A stretch of DNA of 64,000 nucleotides from Anseranas semipalmata (lineage: Eukaryota; Chordata; Aves; Anseriformes; Anseranatidae): contig VXAA01005193.1 of assembly GCA_013399115.1 (NCBI GenBank), positions 440,805 to 504,804 of the forward strand, given 5' to 3'. The notes under the pieces are model-generated. The model saw nothing but the letters and a program-made list of their open reading frames with translations, did no database searches and was not told where the DNA came from. How positions within the stretch are numbered: position 1 is the first letter of the stretch; every line of letters begins with the position of its first letter. The translations under genes were made by a program, and so were the position numbers. This document shows positions 1 to 11,243 of this stretch, piece by piece.

Positions 1-1106
1 TGCCCTCTTCCACATGCCCTGTTTTCTATATTGACATGGATATCAAACTGTGGAAGGTGGAATTGCCATATGCTGAATTCATATTACTCCGTGTGTTCAG
101 GACACTGGAGAAACGACATGGCAAATGAATTATATGTAGTATGCCATCAGCCTTACGCTGCCAGAATCATTTACCCTTTTCTATAATTGAAGGCTGAAAA
201 CTCTGCTCTTATATCATCTCCGCTTTCAGCATCTACATGGAGCCCTCATGTTGTCCATATGGCAAGTCAGGATCTGAGAGGCTGGTTATTCAGCATCACA
301 GGAAACAGGAACAAAAAAATCATAGCCCTAGCAAATCCACAATAACTAATAAAAAAATGTAAGCATCTTTCTGCATTATAAACGTTTTAGAAAGAAATCT
401 TATTTTACAATAAGTACATAAAACTATTAATGATACTAAACTGTTCTCAAGTGAGATACATGAAATTGCACAAATTAAAAAGCTAACTTTTTTCCCCTAT
501 TCTCCAAGATGCATGAAGGCAACCTCAAATTTTTAATTTCTGTATTTCATACCTTAAAAGTATCCAGTATAATGTTTGCTTCTTTATTTTTGGTATTATG
601 AGGGAAGTTTACCAATAGTTTTCAATACTTCAGTTGGTGAATCTTCCATTAGTGACAAAAATCAAGACTTTGTGAAGATAAACTACTTGTTGAGTTTGTA
701 ATAGAAGTTAGAACTGTCAAGTCGCCCCACCCGCAGTTCCTGCCTGTTTTTATAATAAATAGCTATTTGCCTGCAGTAGTGGTAGAGCAAGAAAGAGAAT
801 CCACAAGTTCTGTCTGCCAGCCCTGTGTGCAGACAGTGCCTCCTCAGATGAGATCTTCTTTGAAGCTAAGTTCGATCTTTTCAATTCACAGCTGCTTCTG
901 CTGTGCTATATAAGCATTCCATTAATCCTCCCATCCTTACTGCAAAGGGGAGTACTCTGATGATTTTACAGAGATTTTAACTTGGAACGCTCTCCCAGTG
1001 CTTCACTTTCTATAGCAAAGATCTAAGCTGAAATTCACACAAGTTCTAATTCTTTCCATAATGAGACAATTGCCATCCCATCCTCCCATCCCTTGGGTTA
1101 CTGCAC
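1..1106 (-). other. RAPSN: RAPSN intron 2 (partial)
   Basis: Intronic DNA immediately downstream, in the gene's sense, of RAPSN exon 2. The donor gtgcagta begins at 1106. The acceptor and exons 3 onward lie beyond the left edge. AT-rich; I see no coding exon, RNA gene or recognisable transposon in it. Confidence 0.8.
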
Positions 1107-1445
1107 CTTTATCTGGGCGTAGAAGTTCCCAAGGCTGCAGCAGACTCGACACTCTAGCATCTTGTCATCGTTGTTGTGTGCATAGCGTAAAGCTTTCTCA
1201 AAGCACTCCAAAGCCTTCTGGAAAATGCTGAGGCCCAGGAAGGCATTGCCCATGCTGAGGCTCACCTGGCCGTTCAGCTGCAGGCTTACAGTGGTACCCT
1301 GCATGTTCAAGCATGTCTTACAGTAAGATATCGTTTTCTGGAATTCACAGAGTTTCTCATTGCTGCGAGCCAGGTTTAGGTAGCCCTCTGTAAGGTAATC
1401 CGGGTCTTCCAGCTCCCGTGCTGTGTCAATCTGTACCACTGCAAA
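1107..1445 (-). CDS. RAPSN: RAPSN coding exon 2
   Basis: 339 nt, 113 codons, residues 65-177, from [14 protein letters not shown] to [11 protein letters not shown]. The acceptor is ctacttgaag before TTTGCA, with a weak pyrimidine tract. The donor AAG|gtgcagta is a less common gtg type. The boundary falls at the same residue as in mammalian rapsyn as I recall it. It carries the second and third TPR motifs and Asn88. Confidence 0.95.
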
Positions 1446-4150
1446 CTTCAAGTAGAAAAGATAGTGTTTATAAAAGGCATACAATTTATTTACATACAGC
1501 TCAAAGATCCACAGAGTAGCATCCTGCACTGGAGAAGTGGCTTATCTCTGAGCAGGGCAGCGTGGACTGAGCAGCACTGTATAAATTGAGCGGTTATCTG
1601 GAGGTTTACAAGGCACATGAGCAGTCGGAAGAAACCTCTCTCTCTCTCTCCCCACACTTCCTCTTGGACAAGGAAGATGAACTGGGCAGGCAGTTAGTGG
1701 AAAAAAATGTTAAATGGCCCTAAAGAGAAACAGGTAAGGTAGAAAACATCTGACAATGCAGCTCAGTTTTCTTTCACTCAGTTTAATTTATTCTGCTTTC
1801 TCTAGAATGCTTAAGATATTAAAGTACTCAATTAAAGAAACTAAGTAAGCTACTTCATTCATCAGTTTTATACTAACAAATTACAGTCCAGTTGTATCGA
1901 TTGTTTTTGTTCTGTAACCCTCAGGATTCATTGCATACGGACTTCAAATCATTTATGAGAACTTTTAGAGCACAAGCTCTTCTGAGCAGGGACTCTCTTC
2001 TATGCTTTGTGATGAACCAAGCACACTGCTGGCTTGACTTAATACCTGTAGCAAAGGTAAATATTTACCAATTTTCTCCATACGTGTTTGCATTAGAGAT
2101 TAGCGATTAGATTTACAAATAACTCCCAAAAGCACCAATTGCTTCATTTTTGCACACTGGCAACATATAATAATTTAAGCCACTAGAATATATTACACAT
2201 TCCACAAAATAAAAAACAGTAAAATTGCTTATGCTTGGATATATACATTCAACCTCGCCTTAGCACTTTAGGAAGGCTGCTACGTGGATCCAGGAACATG
2301 CATTAGCTTATGCTTTGCTGGATTCCCTTACCTTTGTATAAGTTCTTCATTACTTCCTGATTGCCACAGCCTCATTCCTTGGTGTGAAGTAATTTTTCTC
2401 TCCAAAAGAGATTGGGCATCATAACTCTTCTTCAATCACAGTTAATTTCACGTGTTTAAATTCACAGACTTTTTTTTTTTCCTGTTATTTCCTCTCCCAG
2501 TGATTTATTGCTAAAGTTCTCCATCCTCTATCTTTGATCACTTGCAGTGTAAAATCTTGAGTTTGACTGAAGCCATTTTCTTTCCTAACACTGGGGGAAA
2601 ATAAAATTTACCTACTCTGATCCCATTTTCTGTTCTCTTCTCAGGTAACAAATTAAGGTCTGGGTATTGTGGGCCCACTCACGCGCCTGGTTCTCGTTTC
2701 CATGAAGCCTTCAGCATTTTCTTCAGGTAGCCACATCTTACCTTTTTGGATTCTCTCTTCTCTAATCAGTCTGTTGTTTCTGCCACCACTTAATCCCACA
2801 TCGCTTCTCAGAATTTCTATTTTTTTTTCTTCAAATGTTTTCCAAGTGTATTAATACCTCTCTTTCTTCTTCATGCTAAGCATCTGCTTTGTAAATAAGG
2901 CTTTGACATGTGCACAGGTTTACTAGTAGGATGACCCCCCCCACACACCTTCTAAACAGAGCTACCAAAACTTTTCAATGAGATGCAGGCACCCCCTTCA
3001 CTCTTCATGCTAAATCCTGAATGATCAGCAGCCTCATAAGAGGCAGCCAAAAACATCAGGACAAGAATATCAAGGCCCTTTAGCAAGACCCTATTTCAGG
3101 CTAGGATAGTTTCTTAAGACTATTACAACATCCTCTTGTCTTCCAGATTCCTGAGTCACTCTCCCAAACACTGTCTGCTACTCTGTGTGCATCCTGTGAC
3201 TTCTCAGATCCACTCATCAGCTTCTGTTTGTTCACTTAATCAGAAGTGTTTATCCTCATGCTGTTTAAGTGAAGCTTCAGCTTCTTTTTGCCAAAGTTTC
3301 GTCAAGCCGTATACACTTTGTTCTTCAATGCTATTCTGACAATAGGGAACCCTTCTCTGACCTCAACTGTCAGACCCCTCCTGGAACATCTCTCAACATC
3401 CCCCCTCACCTCCCCACCAAAAAAGCATCTCTGTTCCCCTCTTAATCAGTCCCCATGGAAACAAATAATTATAATAAAAAGCAATGTAAAATCTGTGTCA
3501 GATATCAAACAGCAGTTGAATAACAGATAACAGACACCTTTTCTCAAGACTGCCACATGTTCTACAGAATCTACTTGGAGATCTCTTTTTACACTAGTGT
3601 ATGCACTGTAAACAGTTCTTACTGGAATAAAGACCTTGTTTTCATGCCTTTTTGTGAAGCCTGGTTACATGGTGTGCCTGTATATGAGGAATAAATCAAG
3701 AAAGGTCCCCATGATTACCTGGAGAACCTCATTAACCTGGGAATCCTGAGGGACCAGACCCAATGAAAAGTATTACCCTGTATCTTGTGGGCTGGAGCTA
3801 TTGGTCAACACAATGAATAAGGCAGCCCACGATATGCACCCAAGAGCTGGTATGTCTTACTATATGCAAAATAAACGCCCCGATTTTACATTCTAATCTC
3901 CAGCCACTCTCCGTAGTGGATAAGACACAATGGCATGCATTCATATGGTTTGCCTTACCTTCAGCATATCTTTGTATCTGCCCATCTCTGCGTGAGCAGT
4001 GATGAGGCAACCCAAAACCCGAAACCTGCCAGCAGGATCCGCGGACTTCTCCAAAACCCTCATCCAGACTTGCAGGGCTTTTTCGGTCTGATTAGACTGG
4101 TAAAGATGGAGTCCTTTTTCTATCTGTTGCTTTGTCTGGTCCTGACCCAT
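1107..4150 (-). CDS. RAPSN: Rapsyn, N-terminal part (exons 1-2; gene runs off the left edge)
   Basis: Rapsyn is a peripheral membrane scaffold of the neuromuscular junction that clusters nicotinic acetylcholine receptors and links them to dystroglycan and the cytoskeleton. The window encodes residues 1-177 of a protein that is 412 residues long in human; the remaining TPRs, the coiled coil and the RING-H2 domain lie to the left of the window. The N terminus reads MGQDQTKQQ, so Gly2, the N-myristoylation site of the family, is present. TPR-like helices follow (roughly residues 6-39, 83-116, 123-156 and the start of the next). Asn88, the residue altered in the common human N88K myasthenia allele, is Asn here. 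The two exons join in phase 0 (192 + 339 nt) with no stop or frameshift. Identification rests on near-complete residue match to vertebrate rapsyn and on the CELF1 neighbour. Confidence 0.96.
1446..3958 (-). other. RAPSN: RAPSN intron 1
   Basis: 2.5-kb intron between coding exons 1 and 2, with donor gtaagg at 3958 and acceptor AG at 1446-1447. It contains a short CT run (1636-1650), a T-rich and C-run stretch near 2465-2480 and 2935-2945, and no recognised coding or RNA feature. Confidence 0.85.
3959..4150 (-). CDS. RAPSN: RAPSN coding exon 1 (initiator exon)
   Basis: 192 nt, 64 codons, residues 1-64, ending at GRYKDMLK. The ATG at 4148-4150 is chosen because it begins the family N terminus MGQDQTKQQ with myristoylatable Gly2. 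An in-frame ATG eight codons upstream (4172-4174) would bury the glycine, so I reject it. The donor AAG|gtaagg is strong. Confidence 0.96.
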
Positions 4151-4329
4151 CTCCCATGCATTAAAAAGTCTCATATACTAACCTCTAAGGACAGCAAAAA
4201 GGAAGTGCCTGAGAGAGAACACAACATAAAATGCCCCAATACAGGAGGGCAGGTTGTGTGCTCAGAAAGCGTGGAGCCATAAAAGCCCAGCCGTGTCAGG
4301 GGGCTGGAGCTGTGGTAGGCAATGGCAAG

Positions 4330-4680
4330 AAGTGGTTGTTCAGCACTGAAGGCAGAATCCCAAATCCACTAGGCAAATGTCTTGCTTGCTAAGACTCCAA
4401 TACATTCGCCTGTCCAATCCCATAAACAAAGAGGAAAAGCGCAACAGGGAGAGAAAGGGAAAAATCTCAAGCGACAGGAGTGAAACTCAATCTGAGCAGC
4501 CACTGCTGGGCCCCCCCCATTGGCTACAGCTGCGCCTGCCAGTCCGGCTCACGTGGTTCCCAGGAATGCTAGTCAGGCTTCCCAGCTCCCAAGGTCAGGG
4601 TGAGCCAACTGCCCACCCCAGCCCGCCAGTATGCGGCTTATAAATACCCCAGGGAGAGACAATCAGCTGCAGTCACAGGG
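4330..4680 (-). promoter_or_regulatory. RAPSN: Candidate RAPSN promoter with E-boxes and a TATA-like element
   Basis: Upstream of the RAPSN ATG there is a CATTTG E-box (minus sense, 4374-4379, about 225 bp 5' of the ATG), a CAGCTG E-box at 4527-4532, a CCAAT-type pentamer (plus ATTGG near 4519-4523) and a TATA-like TATTTATA on the minus strand at 4639-4646, followed further upstream by another CAGCTG at 4664-4669. Myogenic bHLH factors act through E-boxes on the mammalian RAPSN promoter, roughly 200 bp upstream of the ATG. Which element sets the start site here is unknown. The TATA element reads better as TATAAATA on the plus strand, so its direction is ambiguous. Confidence 0.4.
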
Positions 4681-4699
4681 ATGTCTCCGTTCTCTTTCC

Positions 4700-7600
4700 T
4701 TTCTCACTCGCCATCCTCTTTTGCAAGCACTGGCGGTGGTAGGCTAGCCTAGGAGGAAGCAGCCTCACCTAGGAATTTAGCTTTAGGAACAATACATGCC
4801 TTAAGAAGTAGGGTATAAACTAAAAAGTTCCAGCATGCACATTATGCTTGCAACAATGTGCCTGGTACTTTGCCAGGCACAAAATTCTGCCTCCCTCTTG
4901 AGGACCTCAGCTGGCAACGGGGACTGTTTCTGTGGTCAAGGGTCAGCTCTGTCACCAATTTGCTGCAGATATGCCACTGACTTCTTAAGTTCTCAAGAAC
5001 AAGAAGCTAACCACCCTGGAAAACTTTGTGACTGACTGTTGTTCGCTGCCATCAGATACCTGTGACAGTCCTCCAAGAGTTTTCCATTGAAGTTGTCAAA
5101 GGCACTGTTAAGTTCTGCTTCCAGAACTTTCTGATCTTTAATGATGACTGATAATAATGACCCAAAGCAATAGATTTCTGCACCTTCTGCTTGCATAAGA
5201 AGATTGTCAGCCCAATTATAAGATAGCTTTTAACTCACCTACACATCCTTGAAACAGTAAAGTTAGACTGGTTACTCTAGGAATCAAGTTTCATACCCCT
5301 ATTGATCTGGTGCATTTTTAATGGACCCAGTCTTTGTTACGTATAGATTTACTCTGTCCTTCAGAGGAAGAGATACCGAACTTGGGGTGTGGGGAGATGC
5401 ATCAGAGAAGTTTAACATTTTTCAGATACAGGAGTCCCAGGCACCTGTTTTGGGATCCTTTTACAGGCCAAATAGAAGAAATGGCAATTCAAAGTTTTAA
5501 CAACAGACCCACATGCAGAAGCAGGCATGTCTCCAGCTACCTCCCTGCTTCTACATGAATATGGTGCCCCAAGAAAGGTGATGGAATCCCAGTTGGACCA
5601 TGGCTGGTCTGGAACATGGCTGCCTAAGGAAACACAAACCCAAGGGAGCCTTCCTGATATAATATCCTTAAAGACAGCAGGACACAAAAGAATAAAGAGT
5701 AAGGAACAGAGTAAGGAACAGAGTAAGGAACAGAGTAAGGAACAGAGTAAGGAACAGAGTAAGGAACAGAGTAAGGAACAGAGTAAGGAACAGAGTAAGG
5801 AACAGAGTAAGGAACAGAGTAAGGAACAGAGTAAGGAACAGAGTAAGGAACTACAGCCTGCGCAGAGGCTTTATATTATAGCAGTAAGAAATTCCATCCA
5901 CACCTTTATCCAAGATTTTCTCAGAAAATTATTTAAAAAATTATTTTAAATGGTAGAAAAGTCTTACTACAATCAGACTGATTGTAGCTTGCTTGAGCTG
6001 CTTACAAACTCTATGATATTCACATTAGTTAATTTAGCATTGCTTTTCAGAGATGTAATGTGCTAGGTGAAGTTTCAGCATAGGCTGCGTACTCAGAAGA
6101 AACTATGGAAAAACCTACAGAAGACTGAAGGAAAGTAAAGCTGAGGCAGAGCTGGTTAATGTGCAAAGATCACTTCAGCAGCACTGTTACAATTATCTAG
6201 TTACTTTAAATTTTAGGGCTTCAGTAGAAGCCTGATTCAGAATATAAAAAACCCTCTTTCCTGCAGTGATTTTTATATGCCCCTCTGGAGGTGAGTGGTG
6301 GGATGGACACACAGAGCAGAAGATTGATCCCCATGGAAAGCAGTGATAACGGTGAGGCCATCAGATTTCTGGACTTGGAGAAACTGAAGTTAAGAAGGCC
6401 AGAGACAGCAGCTGTTGCAGTCCACAACATAAAAGAATGAAGCCATACAGGACTCAAGAAGAGGGAAATAAAAAAAATCACATAATTCTTTGCTGGAGCA
6501 GACCACTTTGCAAAATTGTCTTCCACAAGTAGCCTGTCTGTACCTTAAACTCATCCTGATGCTTTTGGATCGCTTCACCATAACTCTGCTCTTATATCCC
6601 ACGAGGAGAGGTTGAAGTGGGAAGAGGATGCCTTGCAGTCTGCCAAAGCCATTCTAACAGGGAGATGATCTGTCCTGCATTTTCTTGATCGCAGTGTACT
6701 TCCTTGCTTTTGAGTTGCACGCTATTCTCCTGTGAAACACTGCTTAGTTTCTTAAGAATCCACTCACAACTAGTCTGCCAAATGAAAACTTAACATAGTA
6801 AAATAAGGGCTAGGAGAACCATCAAGCTCAAACTGTCATTTTCAAAAAACAGAAACATACTCTGATGTGGAGCATACCACTTTGAGCCCAATGAGGCTGC
6901 CCAAATATGGGGGGGGTAAATGGGTAGCATCACCAAGAGACTACCTGTGTTTGAGAAATTAACAGCAATGATCAGTCTGTGGCTCACGACTGCTCTAGTT
7001 CATAAAAGATACAAATACAGCTTCTATATTAAGTGATCAACAGTTTCTCCTCAGGAACTGCAAATAAGTAAACCTACGAGGTGCATGGAAATGCTAAATC
7101 AGGGAATCTCACCTGTCACGCTGTGGAGCTATAGCCATACACACAAGTCACTTCCTCAGAGTGACCGCACTGAGCTGCTTGTTTCCTTCCCCACTGCTCT
7201 TCGTAATGTATCCCCTGTGGCTCCTGGCCATGTGAAGACAGCAGAACATGGCTGGTAAAGTCAGGAAGATTGCAGCCTGGAGTCAAAACAAGTAGTAAAA
7301 GCTGGAGGAGGATGTGAGAGGAAAACAATTTCTCCTAAAACATTCAACATCAGGACTTAATCTACAGGTTTGTGTGTTTTCATGTTGATGAATTTAAGAA
7401 CCTGTGTGAAATGCTACTGATTTTCAGAGATTAATACACTGGCTCTTATTTGTAGTTTAATAGTCTATTTGATTGGTGGTGGCCTACCAAAAAGTTAAAA
7501 AAAAAATACTTCAAGAAATAAGAACACTGCCTACCCAGAGGGATCTAGTCTCAGTTCCATAAGATGTAATGGACAAAGCTGTGTTAACTGATTGTGCAAC

Positions 7601-8880
7601 ATGAGGCTAGCCAACTTCGTTGCAGAAGCAGGAATCTTCCATCCCAGCTAAGCAAACCATTTCTCCTATTCAATTGTTTCTCTCCATCTTTCACCTCAGA
7701 CATATCTGAACTGAAATCTCTCCAGCCTCCCTTCTCAACAGCTGCAAATTAAATGCTGTGATCCCAGCACACTATGCAACAGGTGGCTCAGTGCCTTGCT
7801 TTGCAATTGGTGCACTGCAGAGAAAGGAATGCAGCACTGAATCCTGATGCTTGCAAGTGCTCTCAGATTTACTATCATGTAGGAAGTAATGGGGTGAAAC
7901 AGAGCATGACAGATAACAGAGGAAAAGGACATGGAGGAGGAACACAGCTGCCCCAAAAGTGCTTGCAGTCTGAGATGGAAGACAGCAGAAGGAAAGGAAA
8001 AGCATTACTGAATTGCAGGATCTTTCACAAATGTGGCAGAGTCATGGCCACTGTGGTACTTTCCCTCTCAGAGGGGCAACATTAATATCAAACTCATGCC
8101 AAGTGTCTTAATGAATTATACTCTGCTTACAGCAAATATTTACCTTTAGACAACTCATTTCAAATCATTAACATATCTTAGTTCTAAAAGCAAAGCAGCT
8201 AACTTTTGCTTATCACAAAACCTGAGCTAGTAAGTCCCGAGGTGTTATAAAACCCCAACAGGTTTTACAAAAATCCCAGTACATTTGGGTTTCCCCTGTG
8301 TAGTATTTCCAGGACCAGGAGCACTGGGGACAACAGATGCCTTCACGTTTCAGAACCAAGATAGGTTCAGCAAGCTTGGACTTGTTTGGAGTAAGGAGGC
8401 AGTGGGAGTGGAAGGTATGGTGCTCGTAGGAGTGGTATGAGTTCATCTCTCCAAGAGTGCTTATCTAATCCCACACACTACCACACACGTGCTGATCATA
8501 AACAGCTCAAGTTCGGTGTTACGCTGAAGTTAAACCTTGAAACACCATGAAGCACATTGCACAGACAGGCAAATAACTACCCAGCACCATTTCTGTGAGG
8601 ATGGATATGCCTATGACTCACTCCCCAGTGTATCACATATTTGCATTATCCAAGATGTTTAGGACTTGACTAGAAAATTATACAAATGGAGGCTACACAA
8701 ACACAAAACCTTTTTCATTTATATTCAAAGTAGCTGATCTATATGGAGGGCTATTTTGTGCATCCAGAACAAGTGACATTGGACCATGAACATTTTTTGT
8801 AGCTCATGGCTAAGAAACTGGTAGATAGTTCTCATCTCTCTTCAGATTCCCACACCTGGACCCAAAAAGAACCTCAAGTT
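4700..8880. other. RAPSN-CELF1 intergenic region
   Basis: About 4.2 kb between the RAPSN promoter candidates and the CELF1 poly(A) site. It holds the minisatellite at 5698-5851, a G-run near 6910, and a 67-codon minus-strand reading frame at 4993-5196 with splice-like edges that I do not recognise. Otherwise I see only short chance reading frames and no RNA gene or full transposon. Confidence 0.7.
5698..5851. repeat. 12-bp minisatellite (AGTAAGGAACAG)n, about 12.8 copies
   Basis: Twelve complete and one partial copy (10 of 12 nt) of AGTAAGGAACAG run head to tail with no mismatch that I can see. As the unit is a multiple of three and lacks a stop in one plus frame, it generates a long reading frame reading as SKEQ repeats. 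That frame is a by-product, not evidence of a gene. Perfect homogeneity suggests recent expansion. Confidence 0.98.
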
Positions 8881-8926
8881 TAAGACACAAACACCACACA
8901 CAAGGACTCTTCTCAAACAGTTTAAT
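8881..8926 (-). terminator. CELF1: CELF1 distal poly(A) signal: ATTAAA plus GU-rich downstream element
   Basis: On the minus strand ATTAAA (plus 8921-8926) is followed, about 15 nt later, by an expected cleavage zone near 8905. Then comes a strong GU-rich block, CCTTGTGTGTGGTGTTTGTG (within 8881-8910). This spacing and composition is the standard vertebrate polyadenylation layout. It lies downstream of, and in the same sense as, CELF1. No other coding gene on this strand lies between it and the CELF1 stop codon. Confidence 0.75.
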
Positions 8927-11219
8927 AGCAAATAAACAAAGGAAGGTACCACACTTGGCATATACAAAATGACTTGTTGTCGGTGTGTCTGTGCAATTAA
9001 AACAGCTTTAAGTTGCCCTTTGGGACAAAAAGAAAAAAAACACACACACAAAAGGAAGAAAATTCCTTTAACACATACTCGCTCGTTCCAAACTTGTAAC
9101 AAATCTTTTCATTTTTAAATCCACTACACAAACTCTGCGATCAGATCAGAAAAGCAACACGTGCTCCTCTGCTTTTTAAACCATTAAAGTAAAATCCGTA
9201 ATTCTCTACAGAGTACAACACAATTTCACACAAAAAGACATTTTGTTTTGCAAATCAAAACAAGAAAAAAAGGAACAGCTCAAACAAGGTAAAGAAAAGC
9301 ATTTCTACGACTGAACCACGACTTCGAGTTGATTAAATCCCGTTACTGCAGAACAGACTCTACATTTGGTCATAGTGGCAATTTGTTTTCTCATCACATT
9401 GTGAATCACTTTACATTGTTTTCTAGTAGAAAAGGCAAAAAACTGTACAAAACCCCTAGTGTTAAATACAATGTTTGTACCAATAAAAAAGCCCACAGGT
9501 TTGTCTCCAAAATGTAAATTTTCTTTTTAAATTATTCACAAAAAGCAGCCAAAAATCAGAAAGGCAGCTGCTGCTCCACTGTCTCAAATCCATTAAAACC
9601 ACCACAGAACAATTAAAACAACCAAAGGAAGAAAAGGAAATAAGAAAGGAAAGAAACATCCAACGTTTGGCATTTTGGTTTTCTTCAGATATTTTTCCAC
9701 AGGTTTCCCCAGAGTTCCTTATGGAACCAGATGCGCATGTACAGAAATGTATTGGCAGTTACTCAATACACTGCAGGGTATCAGTGCCCCCCATTGACAC
9801 CCAGCCCTGTGCATTCAGACTGTGGGACTAACAGCAGCCAGCCCACAACCCTACCTCCAAAACAAACAAGTCTATCCTCTTCTCATCCAGCCTCACACTT
9901 CACTCCCAGGTATATGTACCATATCCAAAGTGTTCTGTCTCAAGCAGATTAAGGAATTTCTACACAAATCTAACCAGTGTCTACTGAGAATATAGTAACC
10001 TCAGCCGAGTCAGGAGTAGGGTAGTAGGATAAATCCTTCTGCATCTTCATTATCCCAAACACTGGACAAAAGTAAGATTTCTATCCAATCAAACATAATT
10101 CATTTTCCCAGCAAACCCCTTTCTCCTGGGATTTCACTTCACATTATTTTATACTGTTAAGATACCTACACTAGCTCACATTGCCTTCTGACTGAAACTT
10201 CATCACAGCACACACTCTTCAGGTGCCTTCATCTAGAAGCTACGTCCCAGTTTCTACCTGTGCAGATCATATGTAAGGTAGGGGGAAGCCTGCCACACAA
10301 AAAGCACTAACCTGTTCTCATTCATCCTGCAAGCTAGAAAAACTGCTTAGCTCATTACCCAATTAAAAACTAAACAAAAACTAAAAAATCTCCGTAGAGA
10401 TTCCCCAGCTAAGGCCCTTAAGAAGAGAGCTGGGGATGGTACCCTGTTCAGGTAACAGCTTCAGAGGCTGTTGTATTGTGCTTGTCACTTGGGAAAAGAG
10501 CCAGCAGTTGTATGACCAGGTTTAAAAATGCTTTCTCTGGAATACTTCAAACACTTTATTTCAAGAGCTACCCTAGATCCTTCCAGGATCCTGCCACCAA
10601 GGTCTGACTGATAGGTATTAAGCTGGGGCTGGACTTCACAAAAAGGTGCCCTGAATTATATAAAATGCTAGTAAAGAGCATTTCAAAGGAGCCCTAGCTT
10701 CAGAGAGCTTTAGAAACAGAAATACTGTGAAGTTACCCCACCTTCCTGCTTCCCAGCTATCCCCTTCCACCAAAACTCCTACTACAGGAACAGTGCAACC
10801 AAGCCCCCAGGAGCCTCTGACAGCACTGGAGATGGATAAAGGTCCAGGTGCTCTGTCAGGCAGACAGTCTAAGTGCACAGGCAGATGCCCTCAGGTGGCT
10901 TCTGATCAGATATTTGCCATACCAAAAACACCAATTTAAAAGGATACCTTTGAAACCCGTTAAATTGCTCAGTTTTTGCACAAACTATAGAAAACAGAGA
11001 GGTGAAGGTGATATATACGAGGGTGTGAAGAAAACAGCAGGAAACATGCAAAACATTTCTGGGCACTATCTCAGTTTGAAAGAATAAAACAAAAACATCA
11101 CATTTTGCTGAGGAGATTGTAGTTACGAAAAAAACAAGCATGCTGGGGCTTAACAAAATACAACATCAACTTTGATCAAATTTTCACTGCAGACTGATAA
11201 TCACACAGGGAAGCAGGGG

Positions 11220-11243
11220 AAAAATAAAATAAAATAAAATAAA
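11220..11243. repeat. (AAAAT)n microsatellite
   Basis: Short pentanucleotide array, about five copies of AAAAT, inside the inferred CELF1 3' UTR. Confidence 0.9.

Noticed and set aside
4148..4174. Upstream in-frame ATG at 4172-4174 as the RAPSN start
   Set aside because: It would add eight residues before MGQDQ and destroy the N-terminal glycine needed for myristoylation; rapsyn orthologues start at MGQDQ.
5527..5949. 140-codon plus-strand reading frame with SKEQ repeats
   Set aside because: Its length comes from the 12-bp minisatellite, which has no stop in that frame. The flanks show no conserved protein, and it lacks splice or promoter support.
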